This document shows positions 1 through 8,060 of a stretch of DNA of 64,000 bases, piece by piece (positions within the stretch are counted from its first letter, which is position 1; every line of letters begins with the position of its first letter). Source of the DNA: Haloferax marinisediminis (GTDB lineage Archaea; Halobacteriota; Halobacteria; Halobacteriales; Haloferacaceae); contig NZ_WKJP01000001.1 in the NCBI RefSeq assembly GCF_009674585.1, positions 1,488,001 to 1,552,000 on the forward strand, read 5' to 3'. The position numbers and the translations under genes were made by a program. The notes under the pieces were generated by a model. That model was not told where the DNA came from, ran no database searches, and was given only the letters and a program-made list of their open reading frames with translations.

Positions 1-2
1 CG

Positions 3-104
3 GGAGTCGTGGAACCGAGCGAACGGGCACGAGACCCCGAGACAGCAGCGCGACTCTGGGAGGTTTCAGAGACGTTGACTGATACCCGGTTCCGACTCGC
101 TTGA
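3..104 (+). CDS. C-terminal fragment of a probable short-chain dehydrogenase (SDR)
   Basis: An open frame enters from the left edge and stops at the TGA at 102-104, giving 33 residues. Of the three forward frames this is the only one with haloarchaeal-like acidic composition. The residues ARDPETAARLWEVSETLT look like the tail of haloarchaeal SDR oxidoreductases, which commonly end in a similar ARDP...LWEVSE segment. The catalytic part lies outside the window, so substrate and function cannot be given. The family call rests on this tail only. Confidence 0.45.
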   Translation, partial: GVVEPSERARDPETAARLWEVSETLTDTRFRLA

Positions 105-210
105 GTGCGAACTGATTGCGTGTTGATTGCCGTCGGCTGATTTCTACTCACACGTCTGAAAGCCTGAACGTGGCGAGATAGCCAAGTACTGGCGAGTGCT
201 ATGAGTGTCT

Positions 211-651
211 ATGACACGTTCCTCCATTGACGTTTCACAGGCCTTCACAGACGCCATCGTCTCCACCTGCCGCACGACGCTCGGCGACTCTCTCCGGAGC
301 GTCGTCTACTTCACGCGTGACGACTTCGAGACGCTCTACATCCGACAGGACCTCTACGGCGGCGACGAAGAGATGGCACGCGCGGCCAAGGAGAGACTCG
401 TGGAAAACGAGCGTGCGGCGTTCGGTCCACACGAGACGTACAGCAAGACCAGAGACGACAGCAGTGACCTCACCAGAACCGAGTTCGGCGAGTACGAGTT
501 TACGCTCCGTATCTTCTCTGAGGGCTTCGTCGGTCGCGCCGTCATCGGTGACCACGGCGTCATCGTCACCACAGACGAACTCGAACTCTCCGAATTCGAA
601 GAGATGGAAGTCGCAATCTGCCAGATTCTCGAAGAAGAGTCCGCTGCGTGA
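211..651 (+). CDS. Haloarchaeal DUF7522-like protein
   Basis: This is a 146-residue acidic protein with no membrane segment, signal peptide or cysteine cluster beyond two isolated cysteines. Its pattern (an N-terminal helix, then VVYFTRDDFETLYIR, then EYEFTLRIFSEGFVGRAVIGDHGVIVTTD) resembles a small conserved haloarchaeal family that I associate with DUF7522. That family has no assigned biochemical role. An in-frame GTG two codons upstream (205) is an alternative start; I prefer the ATG. The gene stands alone, with about 95 nt before the next gene on the same strand. Confidence 0.6.
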   Translation: MTRSSIDVSQAFTDAIVSTCRTTLGDSLRSVVYFTRDDFETLYIRQDLYGGDEEMARAAKERLVENERAAFGPHETYSKTRDDSSDLTRTEFGEYEFTLRIFSEGFVGRAVIGDHGVIVTTDELELSEFEEMEVAICQILEEESAA

Positions 652-746
652 ACATGCCACCGGCCGGACAGAGACTCTACCGCTCTGTCGACTCGGGCGC
701 ACAGCCAAGCAATTCGTTTTTGTAACCGTGCTCAATACGAGTGTGT

Positions 747-1379
747 ATGACCGACGCTGACGCGGAGAGCATCACTGTCTACTCGGATTACGTGTGTCCG
801 TTCTGTTATCTCGGACGCGAATCACTGAAGCGCTACCAGGAGACGCGCGAGGACGAACTCGACATCGACTGGCATCCGTTCGACCTTCGAAGCCAGAAGC
901 GCCGGCCCGACGGAACCATCGATTTCTCCGTCGACGACGGCAAGGACGAAGACTACTACGAACAGGCGAAACAGGGTGTCCGTCGCCTCCAAGACCGCTA
1001 CAACGTCGAGATGAAACAAGAGATTGCGACGGACGTCGACTCGCTTCCCGCGCAGGTCGCGTCGTACTACGTGAAACAACACTACGACAACGAGACGTGG
1101 CTCGCGTTCGACGTGTCCATCTTCGAGGCGCTCTGGCAGGAGGGTTCCGACATCGGCGACGAAGCACTCCTCGTCGAACTCGCCGAAGACGCCGGTATCG
1201 ACGGCGACGAGATTCGGTCTGCACTGGACGACGACACGTTCTTCGAAGAAGTTCGTGAGCAGTTCGCCGAAGCACAGCGCCACGGCGTCACCGGCGTTCC
1301 GACGTTCGCCTACGAGGGTTACGCCGCGCGCGGTGCTGTCCCACCGGAACAACTGGAACGACTCGTCGAAGGCGTCTAA
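747..1379 (+). CDS. DsbA family (FrnE-like) thiol oxidoreductase
   Basis: This 210-residue cytosolic protein has a thioredoxin-fold active site CPFC at residues 17-20, preceded by a beta strand (ITVYSDYV) as in FrnE/DsbA proteins. A cis-proline loop GVTGVP lies near the C-terminus. The middle is the all-helical insertion typical of the family. There is no signal peptide, so it probably handles dithiol/disulfide or polyketide-isomerase-like chemistry inside the cell. The ATG at 747 is preferred over the GTG at 741 because a T-rich box (716-721) sits about 26 nt upstream, as expected for a leaderless transcript. Confidence 0.8.
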   Translation: MTDADAESITVYSDYVCPFCYLGRESLKRYQETREDELDIDWHPFDLRSQKRRPDGTIDFSVDDGKDEDYYEQAKQGVRRLQDRYNVEMKQEIATDVDSLPAQVASYYVKQHYDNETWLAFDVSIFEALWQEGSDIGDEALLVELAEDAGIDGDEIRSALDDDTFFEEVREQFAEAQRHGVTGVPTFAYEGYAARGAVPPEQLERLVEGV

Positions 1380-1466
1380 GCGGGTTCAGGGCCCAGTTTT
1401 GGGGACTATTCATCTCGAACCGTTCCCCCAGCCTAGGTTAATCTTGTTAGCTGTCGTAGGTTTACC

Positions 1467-1622
1467 ATGACCAAGCGACATCACCGCTGTAACCTCTGTG
1501 GACGCGACTTCGACGCTGGCGACAAACTGAAAGAACACGTCGAGCGACGCCACCCCAAAGAAGACGTTCGCTGGTGGGTCGTCGCCGAGAACCCCGAGAA
1601 GGACCTCAAGTTCTCCCGGTGA
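1467..1622 (+). CDS. C2H2 zinc-finger microprotein (51 aa)
   Basis: The ATG at 1467 opens a 51-codon frame ending at TGA 1620-1622. Near the N-terminus it carries CNLC, twelve residues, then HVERRH, which is an exact C-x2-C-x12-H-x4-H finger. The rest is short and basic-aromatic (EDVRWWVVAEN). Haloarchaea encode many such single-finger microproteins, possibly nucleic-acid or protein binding, but most have no known role. A box GTTAATC at 1437-1443 lies about 26 nt before the ATG and supports leaderless expression. The exact zinc-ligand spacing and the promoter make a chance ORF unlikely. Confidence 0.75.
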   Translation: MTKRHHRCNLCGRDFDAGDKLKEHVERRHPKEDVRWWVVAENPEKDLKFSR

Positions 1623-1651
1623 GACGGGGTCCGTCTCGTAGCGCGGGTCGG

Positions 1652-2290
1652 TCAGAGATGCGTCTCGAACCACTCGGCCGCCACGTCGGCGACGGCCTCC
1701 AGTTGACCTGCCCCCTCGAACAGGTGACCAGCGCTCGGAACGACCTCCAACGACTTTTCACAGTCGAGTTTTTCGTACGCCTCACGGTTGAGACTGAGGA
1801 CGGGTTCGTCTGCACCACCGACGACGAACAGCGTCGGCGCAGTCACCTCCGAGAGACGTTCGTCTGCGAGGTCGACGCGGCCGCCACGTGAGACGACGGC
1901 ACCGGTCTCGTCACCGAGTTCGGCCGCTGCGAGCAGTGCTGCTGCAGCACCCGTACTCGACCCAAAGTAGCCAATCTTCAGGTCGCGCGTCTCGTCTCGA
2001 CTCCGAAGCCACTCGGTCGCGGCGAGCAGTCGCTCGACCAACAGCGGGATGTCGAACCGTGTTTCGTACGTCTCGTCTTCTTTCTCGGTCAGGAGGTCGA
2101 ACAAGAGCGTCCCGACGCCGTGTTGTCGGATGACGTCCGCGACGTAGTTGTTTCGGGGACTCTTCCGGCTGCTCCCGCTTCCGTGCGCGAAGACGACGAG
2201 GCCCGAAGCATCCGCAGGAATCCCGAGGTCTCCTTCGAGTTCGACGCCGCCAGCGGGTATCGTGACTGGCGTTGGTGTCGTGTCAGCCAT
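1652..2290 (-). CDS. Alpha/beta hydrolase, dienelactone hydrolase-like
   Basis: This 212-residue protein has an alpha/beta-hydrolase core. The oxyanion loop is in FAHGSGSSRKSPRN (residues 35-48), the nucleophile elbow GSSTG carries Ser112, the acid is Asp161 in VVGGADEP, and the base is His189 in SAGHLF. It resembles the dienelactone-hydrolase-like proteins common in haloarchaea; the natural substrate cannot be read from sequence. It is transcribed opposite to both neighbours. Its promoter (2311-2324) puts an A/T-rich box about 26 nt ahead of the ATG. Confidence 0.8.
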   Translation of the reverse strand: MADTTPTPVTIPAGGVELEGDLGIPADASGLVVFAHGSGSSRKSPRNNYVADVIRQHGVGTLLFDLLTEKEDETYETRFDIPLLVERLLAATEWLRSRDETRDLKIGYFGSSTGAAAALLAAAELGDETGAVVSRGGRVDLADERLSEVTAPTLFVVGGADEPVLSLNREAYEKLDCEKSLEVVPSAGHLFEGAGQLEAVADVAAEWFETHL

Positions 2291-2310
2291 ACGGAGAGAG
2301 TCGTCGAGCG

Positions 2311-2324
2311 ATTACTTATTTTTG
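2311..2324 (-). promoter_or_regulatory. TATA-box promoter of the hydrolase at 1652-2290
   Basis: On the minus strand the sequence reads ACAAAAATAAGTAAT, centred about 27 nt before the ATG at 2290. This is the spacing of an archaeal box A for a leaderless mRNA. Confidence 0.55.
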
Positions 2325-2387
2325 TACGCTAGCGGCCCCACAACTGTCAATTTCAGTGGTTCGGTGAAACAGACGGTCCTATTCTTC

Positions 2388-2412
2388 ACAATTAATGTTA
2401 ATACAATATATC
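2388..2412 (+). promoter_or_regulatory. Promoter of the E1-alpha/E1-beta/lipoyl operon
   Basis: A very AT-rich stretch (TTAATGTTAATACAATATAT) lies 19-43 nt before the ATG at 2431, in otherwise GC-rich DNA. It contains several possible box A elements, so the exact start site is open. Confidence 0.55.
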
Positions 2413-2430
2413 GTGTAGTCTCACGAGCAT

Positions 2431-3462
2431 ATGGTGAGTGTTACCGAACTACGGACGATGTACGAGCAGATGGTGACTGCTCGGTACTACGAAGAGCGAT
2501 TACAAGAGGAGTATCTCGTCGGCAAGCAACCGGCGTTCGACATCTCGGCGGGGCCGATTCCGGGTGAACTGCACCTCGCTGCAGGGCACGAGTCTTCGGG
2601 CGCCGGCGTCTGCATCCACCTTCGAGACGACGACACAGTGACGGCACCGCACCGACCGCACCACATCGCGATTGCGAAAGGTGTGGACCTGAAGAAGATG
2701 ACAGCCGAGATATTCGGCCGTGAGACGGGACTGTGCCGCGGGAAGGGCGGACACATGCACCTGTTCGACCCGGACGTAAACTTCGCGTGTTCAGGCATCA
2801 TCGCACAGGGGTGTCCGCCGGCAGTCGGTGCCGCGATGGCCGCGAAGAAACGAAACACGGACTCGGTGGCCGTCGCGTTCCTCGGCGAAGGGGCAATCGA
2901 CCAAGGCGGGTTCCTCGAATCACTCAACCTCGCGGCGGTTCAGGACCTTCCGGTCGTCTTCGTCATCGAGGACAACGACTGGGCGATTAGTATGCCGAAA
3001 GACCGCGTGACCGACGTCGAAGACGGTTCTCGACGCGCGCAGGGATTCGACATGCCCGGAGAACGAGTCGACTCTGACGACGCGGTCGCCGTCTACGAGG
3101 CAGCGGAAAAAGCCATCATGCGCGCCCGCGATGGCAACGGACCATCGCTCATCGAAGTGCAGGTCCACCGCCGCATGGGACACTTCATGGGTGACGCCGA
3201 AGCGTACAGGCCAGAAGCGGACATCGAACGCGCCAAACAGCGCGACTCTATCGAACGACTGGCCGACGACCTCAGAGCACACGGCGTGAGCGACGACGAC
3301 CTCGACGAGATCCGAGAACGCGCACACGAACGGGTCGACGAAGCAATCGCGTGGGCGAAAGAGCAACCGGAACCAGACCCGTCGGAGGCGTACGAGAACG
3401 TCTTCACGAACCCGCCAGCGCAGACAGCGACTGACGGTGGGAGTGAGGGAGGTGAGCAATAA
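2431..3462 (+). CDS. ThDP-dependent 2-oxoacid/acetoin dehydrogenase E1 component, alpha subunit
   Basis: This 343-residue protein binds thiamine diphosphate in the E1 component that decarboxylates a 2-oxoacid or cleaves acetoin and passes the acyl group to a lipoyl arm. The ThDP motif runs from GEGA (152-155) to the DN pair near 181. The HRPHH segment (74-78) and GKGGHMHLFD (104-113) are typical of the E1-alpha fold, with GKGG..H closest to acetoin dehydrogenase and Gram-positive PDH enzymes. The stop overlaps the beta-subunit start by one base (TAATG). Haloarchaea carry several such complexes whose substrates are mostly unproven, so I leave the substrate open. Confidence 0.88.
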   Translation: MVSVTELRTMYEQMVTARYYEERLQEEYLVGKQPAFDISAGPIPGELHLAAGHESSGAGVCIHLRDDDTVTAPHRPHHIAIAKGVDLKKMTAEIFGRETGLCRGKGGHMHLFDPDVNFACSGIIAQGCPPAVGAAMAAKKRNTDSVAVAFLGEGAIDQGGFLESLNLAAVQDLPVVFVIEDNDWAISMPKDRVTDVEDGSRRAQGFDMPGERVDSDDAVAVYEAAEKAIMRARDGNGPSLIEVQVHRRMGHFMGDAEAYRPEADIERAKQRDSIERLADDLRAHGVSDDDLDEIRERAHERVDEAIAWAKEQPEPDPSEAYENVFTNPPAQTATDGGSEGGEQ

Positions 3463-4502
3463 TGGCGACTGAATCACGAGATATCACGGAAGCAACCGAG
3501 ACGGACCGCGAACTGACCATGAGTCGCGCGATGGTCGAAGCTATCGCGTGGGAGATGCGTGAGAACGAAGAAGTGTTCTACATGGGCGAGGACGTCGCCG
3601 ACTACGGCGGCATCTTCTCCAGTACGACCGGCCTGTTAGACGAGTTCGGCCGAGACCGCGTGATGGACGTGCCAATCAGCGAGACGGCGTTCCTCGGTGC
3701 CGCCGTTGGGGCGGCACAGGCCGGCATGCGGCCGATTGCCGAACTGATGTTCGTCGACTTCTTCGGCGTCGCCATGGACCAGATCTACAACAACATGGCG
3801 AAGAACACCTACATGAGCGGCGGGTCGTTCTCCGTCCCGATGGTGCTGACCACCGCCGTCGGTGGCACCTACAACGACGCCGGGCAGCACTCCCAGACGC
3901 TCTATGGGACCTTCGCCCACCTCCCCGGGATGAAAGTCGTCGTCCCGAGTACGGCCTACGACGCCAAGGGACTGATGCACAGCGCCATCCGCGACGACGA
4001 CCCTGTGGTGTACATGTTCCACAAGCGCCTGATGGGTCTCGGCTGGATGCCGTCGCCCACGGGCCCGAAGACGCCCGTTCCGGAAGAAGACTACACGATT
4101 CCGTTCGGTGAAGCCGACATCAAGCGCCACGGGAACGACGTGACCGTCGTCACCCTCGGCCTGCACGTCCACCGGTCGTTGGAGGCGGCGAGTCAACTCG
4201 AAGACGACGGCATCGACGCCGAAGTCATCGACCTGCGGACGCTCGTCCCACTCGACACCGAGACTGTCCTCGACTCGGTCCGCAAGACCGGGAAACTCCT
4301 CGTCGTCGACGAGGACTACCAGTCGTTCGGTGTGACGGGCGAAATCATCGCCCGCGCCGCAGAAGGCGCGCTCGACGACCTCTCGGCGGTCAAGCGCCTC
4401 GCCATCCCGGACGTGCCGATTCCGTACGCTCGCTCGCTGGAAGACGAAGTCAACCCCAGCACCGACAAAATCGCGGCGGCCATCCGCGAACTCCACGAAT
4501 GA
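3462..4502 (+). CDS. ThDP-dependent 2-oxoacid/acetoin dehydrogenase E1 component, beta subunit
   Basis: This 346-residue protein has the transketolase pyrimidine-binding domain (about 18-195, with GEDVADYGG near 42-50 and the conserved PISE at 71-74) followed by the transketolase C-terminal domain (about 215-340, including VIDLRTLVPLDTETV). It pairs with the alpha subunit to form the alpha2-beta2 E1. Its start shares one base with the alpha stop, so translation is probably coupled and the two subunits are made in equal amounts. The next gene in the operon supplies a lipoyl domain. Confidence 0.9.
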   Translation: MATESRDITEATETDRELTMSRAMVEAIAWEMRENEEVFYMGEDVADYGGIFSSTTGLLDEFGRDRVMDVPISETAFLGAAVGAAQAGMRPIAELMFVDFFGVAMDQIYNNMAKNTYMSGGSFSVPMVLTTAVGGTYNDAGQHSQTLYGTFAHLPGMKVVVPSTAYDAKGLMHSAIRDDDPVVYMFHKRLMGLGWMPSPTGPKTPVPEEDYTIPFGEADIKRHGNDVTVVTLGLHVHRSLEAASQLEDDGIDAEVIDLRTLVPLDTETVLDSVRKTGKLLVVDEDYQSFGVTGEIIARAAEGALDDLSAVKRLAIPDVPIPYARSLEDEVNPSTDKIAAAIRELHE

Positions 4503-4522
4503 GCGGGTCGCCCGACGCAAAC

Positions 4523-4530
4523 GGAGGAGG
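4523..4530 (+). promoter_or_regulatory. Shine-Dalgarno site of the lipoyl-domain gene
   Basis: GGAGGAGG ends 3 nt before the ATG at 4534. It is the clearest Shine-Dalgarno sequence in this part of the window and fits an internal operon gene that must be translated from a leadered mRNA. Confidence 0.6.
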
Positions 4531-4533
4531 CAC

Positions 4534-4794
4534 ATGACCGAGGACGTCGACGTCGATTCGGCATCCATCTGGCCCGACGACGCGGACGACGTCAACGAGG
4601 GCTACCTCGCCAACTGGTTCGTCCGCGAAGGCTCTGCCGTCGACGAAGGCGAAGCCATCGGCGAAATGCAAGTCGAGAAGGTGAGTATCGACGTGTCGGC
4701 ACCGACGAGTGGCACGGTGACCGAACTCGTCGTCGCGGAAGGCGGTGAGTTCAGTCGCGGTGACGTCCTCGCTCGGATTCGACCGAGCGCCTGA
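4534..4794 (+). CDS. Stand-alone lipoyl (biotin/lipoyl attachment) domain protein
   Basis: This is an 86-residue single lipoyl domain. The modified lysine is Lys49 in QVEKVSIDV, at the hairpin turn, followed by the typical APTSGTVTELVVAEGGEFSRGDVLARI half of the flattened barrel. It lies 31 nt after E1-beta with a strong ribosome site, so it belongs to the same operon. It has no peripheral-subunit-binding or acyltransferase domain and therefore is not a complete E2. The partner acyltransferase and E3 are not within reach in this window. Confidence 0.85.
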   Translation: MTEDVDVDSASIWPDDADDVNEGYLANWFVREGSAVDEGEAIGEMQVEKVSIDVSAPTSGTVTELVVAEGGEFSRGDVLARIRPSA

Positions 4795-4801
4795 GGACGG
4801 C

Positions 4802-4810
4802 TATTTTTCG
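4802..4810 (+). terminator. T-run terminator between convergent genes
   Basis: TATTTTTCG follows the lipoyl-gene stop by about 8 nt, in the short gap before the convergent ppk gene. Oligo-T without a strong hairpin is the usual archaeal termination signal. Confidence 0.4.
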
Positions 4811-4861
4811 GGGAGCTAGGAGAGACGACAGCACCACTGGAAACCACCCCTACCTGCCCCG

Positions 4862-7132
4862 TTACGACTCGTGCTGACCGTTTCTCGCTCGGTGCGTCTC
4901 GGCCAGCGCACGGTTCATCAACTCGGTGTGTGCTTCCACCTCGGGTTCGTCGTCTGCTGGGCGGAGTTGCTGATATCGTCCCTCGGAGTCCATCACCCAG
5001 CGTCGGCGATTGTCCGAGAGGAGCGCGTCGAGAACGGCGTCGAGTTCGACCCGCAGCGACGGGTCTACGACGGGGGCAATCGCTTCGACGCGACGGTCGA
5101 GGTTTCGCGTCATCCAGTCCGCCGACCCGACGTAGTACTCGGGGTTGCCGGCGTTCTCGAAGTAGAAGATACGCGAGTGTTCGAGGAACCGGCCGACGAC
5201 GCTCGACACCGAGATGGTCTCGGAGATTCCCTCGATACCGGGGCGAAGGCGGCAGATGCCACGGACCACGAGGTCGATTTTGACGCCAGCCATCGACGCT
5301 CCGTAGAGTTCACGGACCATCTCCGGGTCTTCGAGCGCGTTCATCTTGGCGACGATGTGGGCGTCGCGCCCGGCGCGAGCGTGGTCGGCCTCGCGACGGA
5401 CGAGTCGGGTCATCTCCTCGCGGAGGTTGGTCGGTGCGACGAGCAGTTTGCGGTACGTCTCGTGCCGCGAGTGGCCGGTGAAGAAGTTGAACAGGCGCAC
5501 GAGGTCGTGACCGATGTCTGGGTCGGCAGTGAACAGGCCGAGGTCGGTGTACAGTTTGGCCGTCTGGGAGTGGTAGTTCCCGGTCGAGACGTGTGAGTAC
5601 AGTTGAACCCCGTCGCCTTCTTCGCGGACGACGAGCGCCGTCTTCGTGTGCGTCTTCAGGCCGATGGTCCCGTAGGCGACGTGGATACCCTCTTCTTCGA
5701 GGCGACGGACCCATCGGATGTTGTTCTCCTCGTCGAACCGGGCTTTGAGTTCGACCATCACCGCGACCTGTGTCCCGTTCTTCGCCGCCTCGATGAGCGT
5801 CTCGATGACCTCTGAGTCGGGTGCGGTTCGGTAGATAGTCGCCTTGATAGCGAGCACCTTCGGGTCGTTCGCCGCCGCGCCGAGGAACGTCCCGACGGTG
5901 CCCGTAAACGAGTGATACGGATGATGCACGAGGACGTCTTTCCGCGCGATTTCCGCGAAGAGCGCGTCAGGGTCGTCCGCCGAGAGGCCGGCAAACCGTG
6001 GGTGGGGTTGTGGGTGCCACGGGTCGACTTCGAGTTCGGGCCGGTCGAGGTCGAACAGCGTCGTCAGTTCTGTGAAGTCCAGTGGAATCTCGCGCTCGAA
6101 CACCTCTCTCTCGTCGAGGTCGAGCTGTTCGACGAGGAGGTCACGAACCGCAGTCGGCGTGTCGTGTTCGACTTCCAGTCTGACGACCGTGGCGAACCGA
6201 CGCTGCCGGAGCACGTCTTCGATCATCTCGATGAGGCCCTCTGCGACCTCCTCGTTCCGCCGGACTTCGGCGTTTCGCGTCACCCTGAACATCGACGTGT
6301 CGAGGATGTCGACGTTCGGAAACAGCAAGTCGAGGTTGTGTTCGATGACGCGAGCGAGCGGAACGAACCGTTTCGTGGTGCTGGTCTCGTCGGCGTCGCC
6401 GCTCGGGCCGGTGTCGCCGTCGACGTGGGCGTCCACTCGGACAAGTCGTGGGCGGTTGCCGGGGACTTTCACACGGGAGAACTTCGTCGGTGCATCGTCG
6501 TGTTCTCTCGTGAGGACAGCGAGCGACAGCGAGAGGTTCGAGATGAACGGAAACGGGTGTGCAGGGTCGAACGTGAGCGGTGTGAGCGTCGGGAGAACCG
6601 CGGCCTCGAAGTAGTCTCGGAGCGCGGCTTGTTCGTCCGACGAGAGCGAGTCGTACGTGACGATGTCGATACCGGCGTCTGCGAGAGCGGGGCGAACGAG
6701 GTCACGGAAGCAGTCGGTCTGTTGGTCGAGAAGAGTCCGAGCGCGCTCTAAGACGAGTGCCCACTGTTCGCGTGGTGTGCGACCGTCGGGAGAGAGCTCC
6801 GTCACGTCCGCGGCGATTTGCTGTTTCAACCCGCCGACGCGTTTCATGAAGAACTCGTCGAGGTTCGAGGTGAGAATCGAGAGGAACTTGACGCGCTCGA
6901 AAAGCGGGTTGCGCTCGTCGAACGCCTCGTTGAGCACGCGCTCGTGGAACGACAGTTCGCTCAGTTCGCGGTTGAGATACAGCGTCGTCTCTGAGAGGTC
7001 CACCGTGTCTGGAGCCTCCGGTACGTCGACGACGCGACCGACGCGGACGGGCTCGGTCGTTGGACGCTGAACAGTCGTCTGGCCGCCGTCGAACTCGGTT
7101 GGCTCACCGCTCTGCGCCTCATCTTCGGACAT
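4862..7132 (-). CDS. ppk1: Polyphosphate kinase 1
   Basis: This 756-residue protein makes polyphosphate reversibly from the terminal phosphate of ATP. The PPK1 N-domain signature LNRELSELSFHERVL is at residues 53-67. The two active-site histidines are His495 in GLKTHTKTAL (the phosphorylated one by analogy with the E. coli enzyme) and His514 in YSHVSTGNYH. The phospholipase-D-like C-terminal half is intact. The N-terminus has a disordered acidic extension of about 45 residues that bacterial enzymes lack. It lies 54 nt downstream of an ApaH-like phosphatase on the same strand and may share its transcript. Confidence 0.93.
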   Translation of the reverse strand: MSEDEAQSGEPTEFDGGQTTVQRPTTEPVRVGRVVDVPEAPDTVDLSETTLYLNRELSELSFHERVLNEAFDERNPLFERVKFLSILTSNLDEFFMKRVGGLKQQIAADVTELSPDGRTPREQWALVLERARTLLDQQTDCFRDLVRPALADAGIDIVTYDSLSSDEQAALRDYFEAAVLPTLTPLTFDPAHPFPFISNLSLSLAVLTREHDDAPTKFSRVKVPGNRPRLVRVDAHVDGDTGPSGDADETSTTKRFVPLARVIEHNLDLLFPNVDILDTSMFRVTRNAEVRRNEEVAEGLIEMIEDVLRQRRFATVVRLEVEHDTPTAVRDLLVEQLDLDEREVFEREIPLDFTELTTLFDLDRPELEVDPWHPQPHPRFAGLSADDPDALFAEIARKDVLVHHPYHSFTGTVGTFLGAAANDPKVLAIKATIYRTAPDSEVIETLIEAAKNGTQVAVMVELKARFDEENNIRWVRRLEEEGIHVAYGTIGLKTHTKTALVVREEGDGVQLYSHVSTGNYHSQTAKLYTDLGLFTADPDIGHDLVRLFNFFTGHSRHETYRKLLVAPTNLREEMTRLVRREADHARAGRDAHIVAKMNALEDPEMVRELYGASMAGVKIDLVVRGICRLRPGIEGISETISVSSVVGRFLEHSRIFYFENAGNPEYYVGSADWMTRNLDRRVEAIAPVVDPSLRVELDAVLDALLSDNRRRWVMDSEGRYQQLRPADDEPEVEAHTELMNRALAETHRARNGQHES

Positions 7133-7186
7133 GTACTGAGAGAAGATGGTACGGCAGTGAACTTTACTTCGCCGCCTGTTCGGGAG

Positions 7187-7888
7187 TCAGACGAGTGCGG
7201 GTTGCCGCGGTTCGAGAATCTTCGAGTCTTTGCGTGACTCGTGGGTCACGTCCACGTCGACCGAGACGAGTTCGTCCGCGTGAAGGTCGTAGGCGGTGAG
7301 TGCGCCCCCGTAGACTGCACCGGTGTCGAGACCCATCGCGTACCGGAACACCGCTGGGTGTGCCATGACGGTGTGCCCGAAGAAGACGCGGTCTGGACCC
7401 TCGTAGTGTTCGAACCAGAACGGCCCGTCGTAGCTGTCGCCCGGATTCATCGCACGGGTGTTTTCGAGGGCGTCGACGTCGTGTTCTTCGAGTGGGACGT
7501 CGGGGTGGACGCCGCCGTGGACGACGAGTGCGCCGTCCCACGAGATGGCGACCGGGAGGTCTTCTATCCACTCGAGGTCGTCGTCGGTGAGTGCGTCGAT
7601 TTCCTTCTTCCCACGGATGAGTTTCTCTTCGTTGTTCCCGCGGACGGTGAGGAAGTTGTCGCGTTCGCGGACGTAGTCGACCACACCTTTGCTGTCCGGT
7701 CCTTTCCGAACGAGGTCGCCGACGAAGACGACGAGGTCGTCGTCGGAGGGGTCGAGGCGGTCGACGAGCCGTTCGAGCGCAGGGAGACACCCGTGGACGT
7801 CACCGACGACGTACACGTCGTCCCAGTCGTCGATATCTACACGAAGGTGCTGTTCGGCGACGTCGGGGTGGAAGGTTGGGACACTCAT
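7187..7888 (-). CDS. ApaH/PP2A-like metallophosphatase
   Basis: This 233-residue protein has the metallophosphoesterase signature in order: GDVHG at 29-33, GDLVRKGP at 57-64, RGNNE at 83-87 and the later VVHGGVHPDVP and FGHTVM histidines. This is the serine/threonine phosphatase/ApaH subgroup, which removes phosphate from proteins or splits dinucleoside polyphosphates; the substrate is not decided by sequence. It lies upstream of ppk1 on the same strand, which hints at a role in phosphate or polyphosphate metabolism but does not show it. Confidence 0.82.
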   Translation of the reverse strand: MSVPTFHPDVAEQHLRVDIDDWDDVYVVGDVHGCLPALERLVDRLDPSDDDLVVFVGDLVRKGPDSKGVVDYVRERDNFLTVRGNNEEKLIRGKKEIDALTDDDLEWIEDLPVAISWDGALVVHGGVHPDVPLEEHDVDALENTRAMNPGDSYDGPFWFEHYEGPDRVFFGHTVMAHPAVFRYAMGLDTGAVYGGALTAYDLHADELVSVDVDVTHESRKDSKILEPRQPALV

Positions 7889-8060
7889 AGTGGGCGCTGT
7901 CTTCTCCTATCCAGCACCGGAGATTTAGAAAGGGTTACTAGTTGCTGAATGTTGAGCTATATAGTCACGCCAATGTGACACATGGCCTCCGACGAGAGAG
8001 CGCCGATGCGGTGCCACTCGTCCCGCAATCGCTTTCCGGCGGGACCCCGAATCCGGGAGC

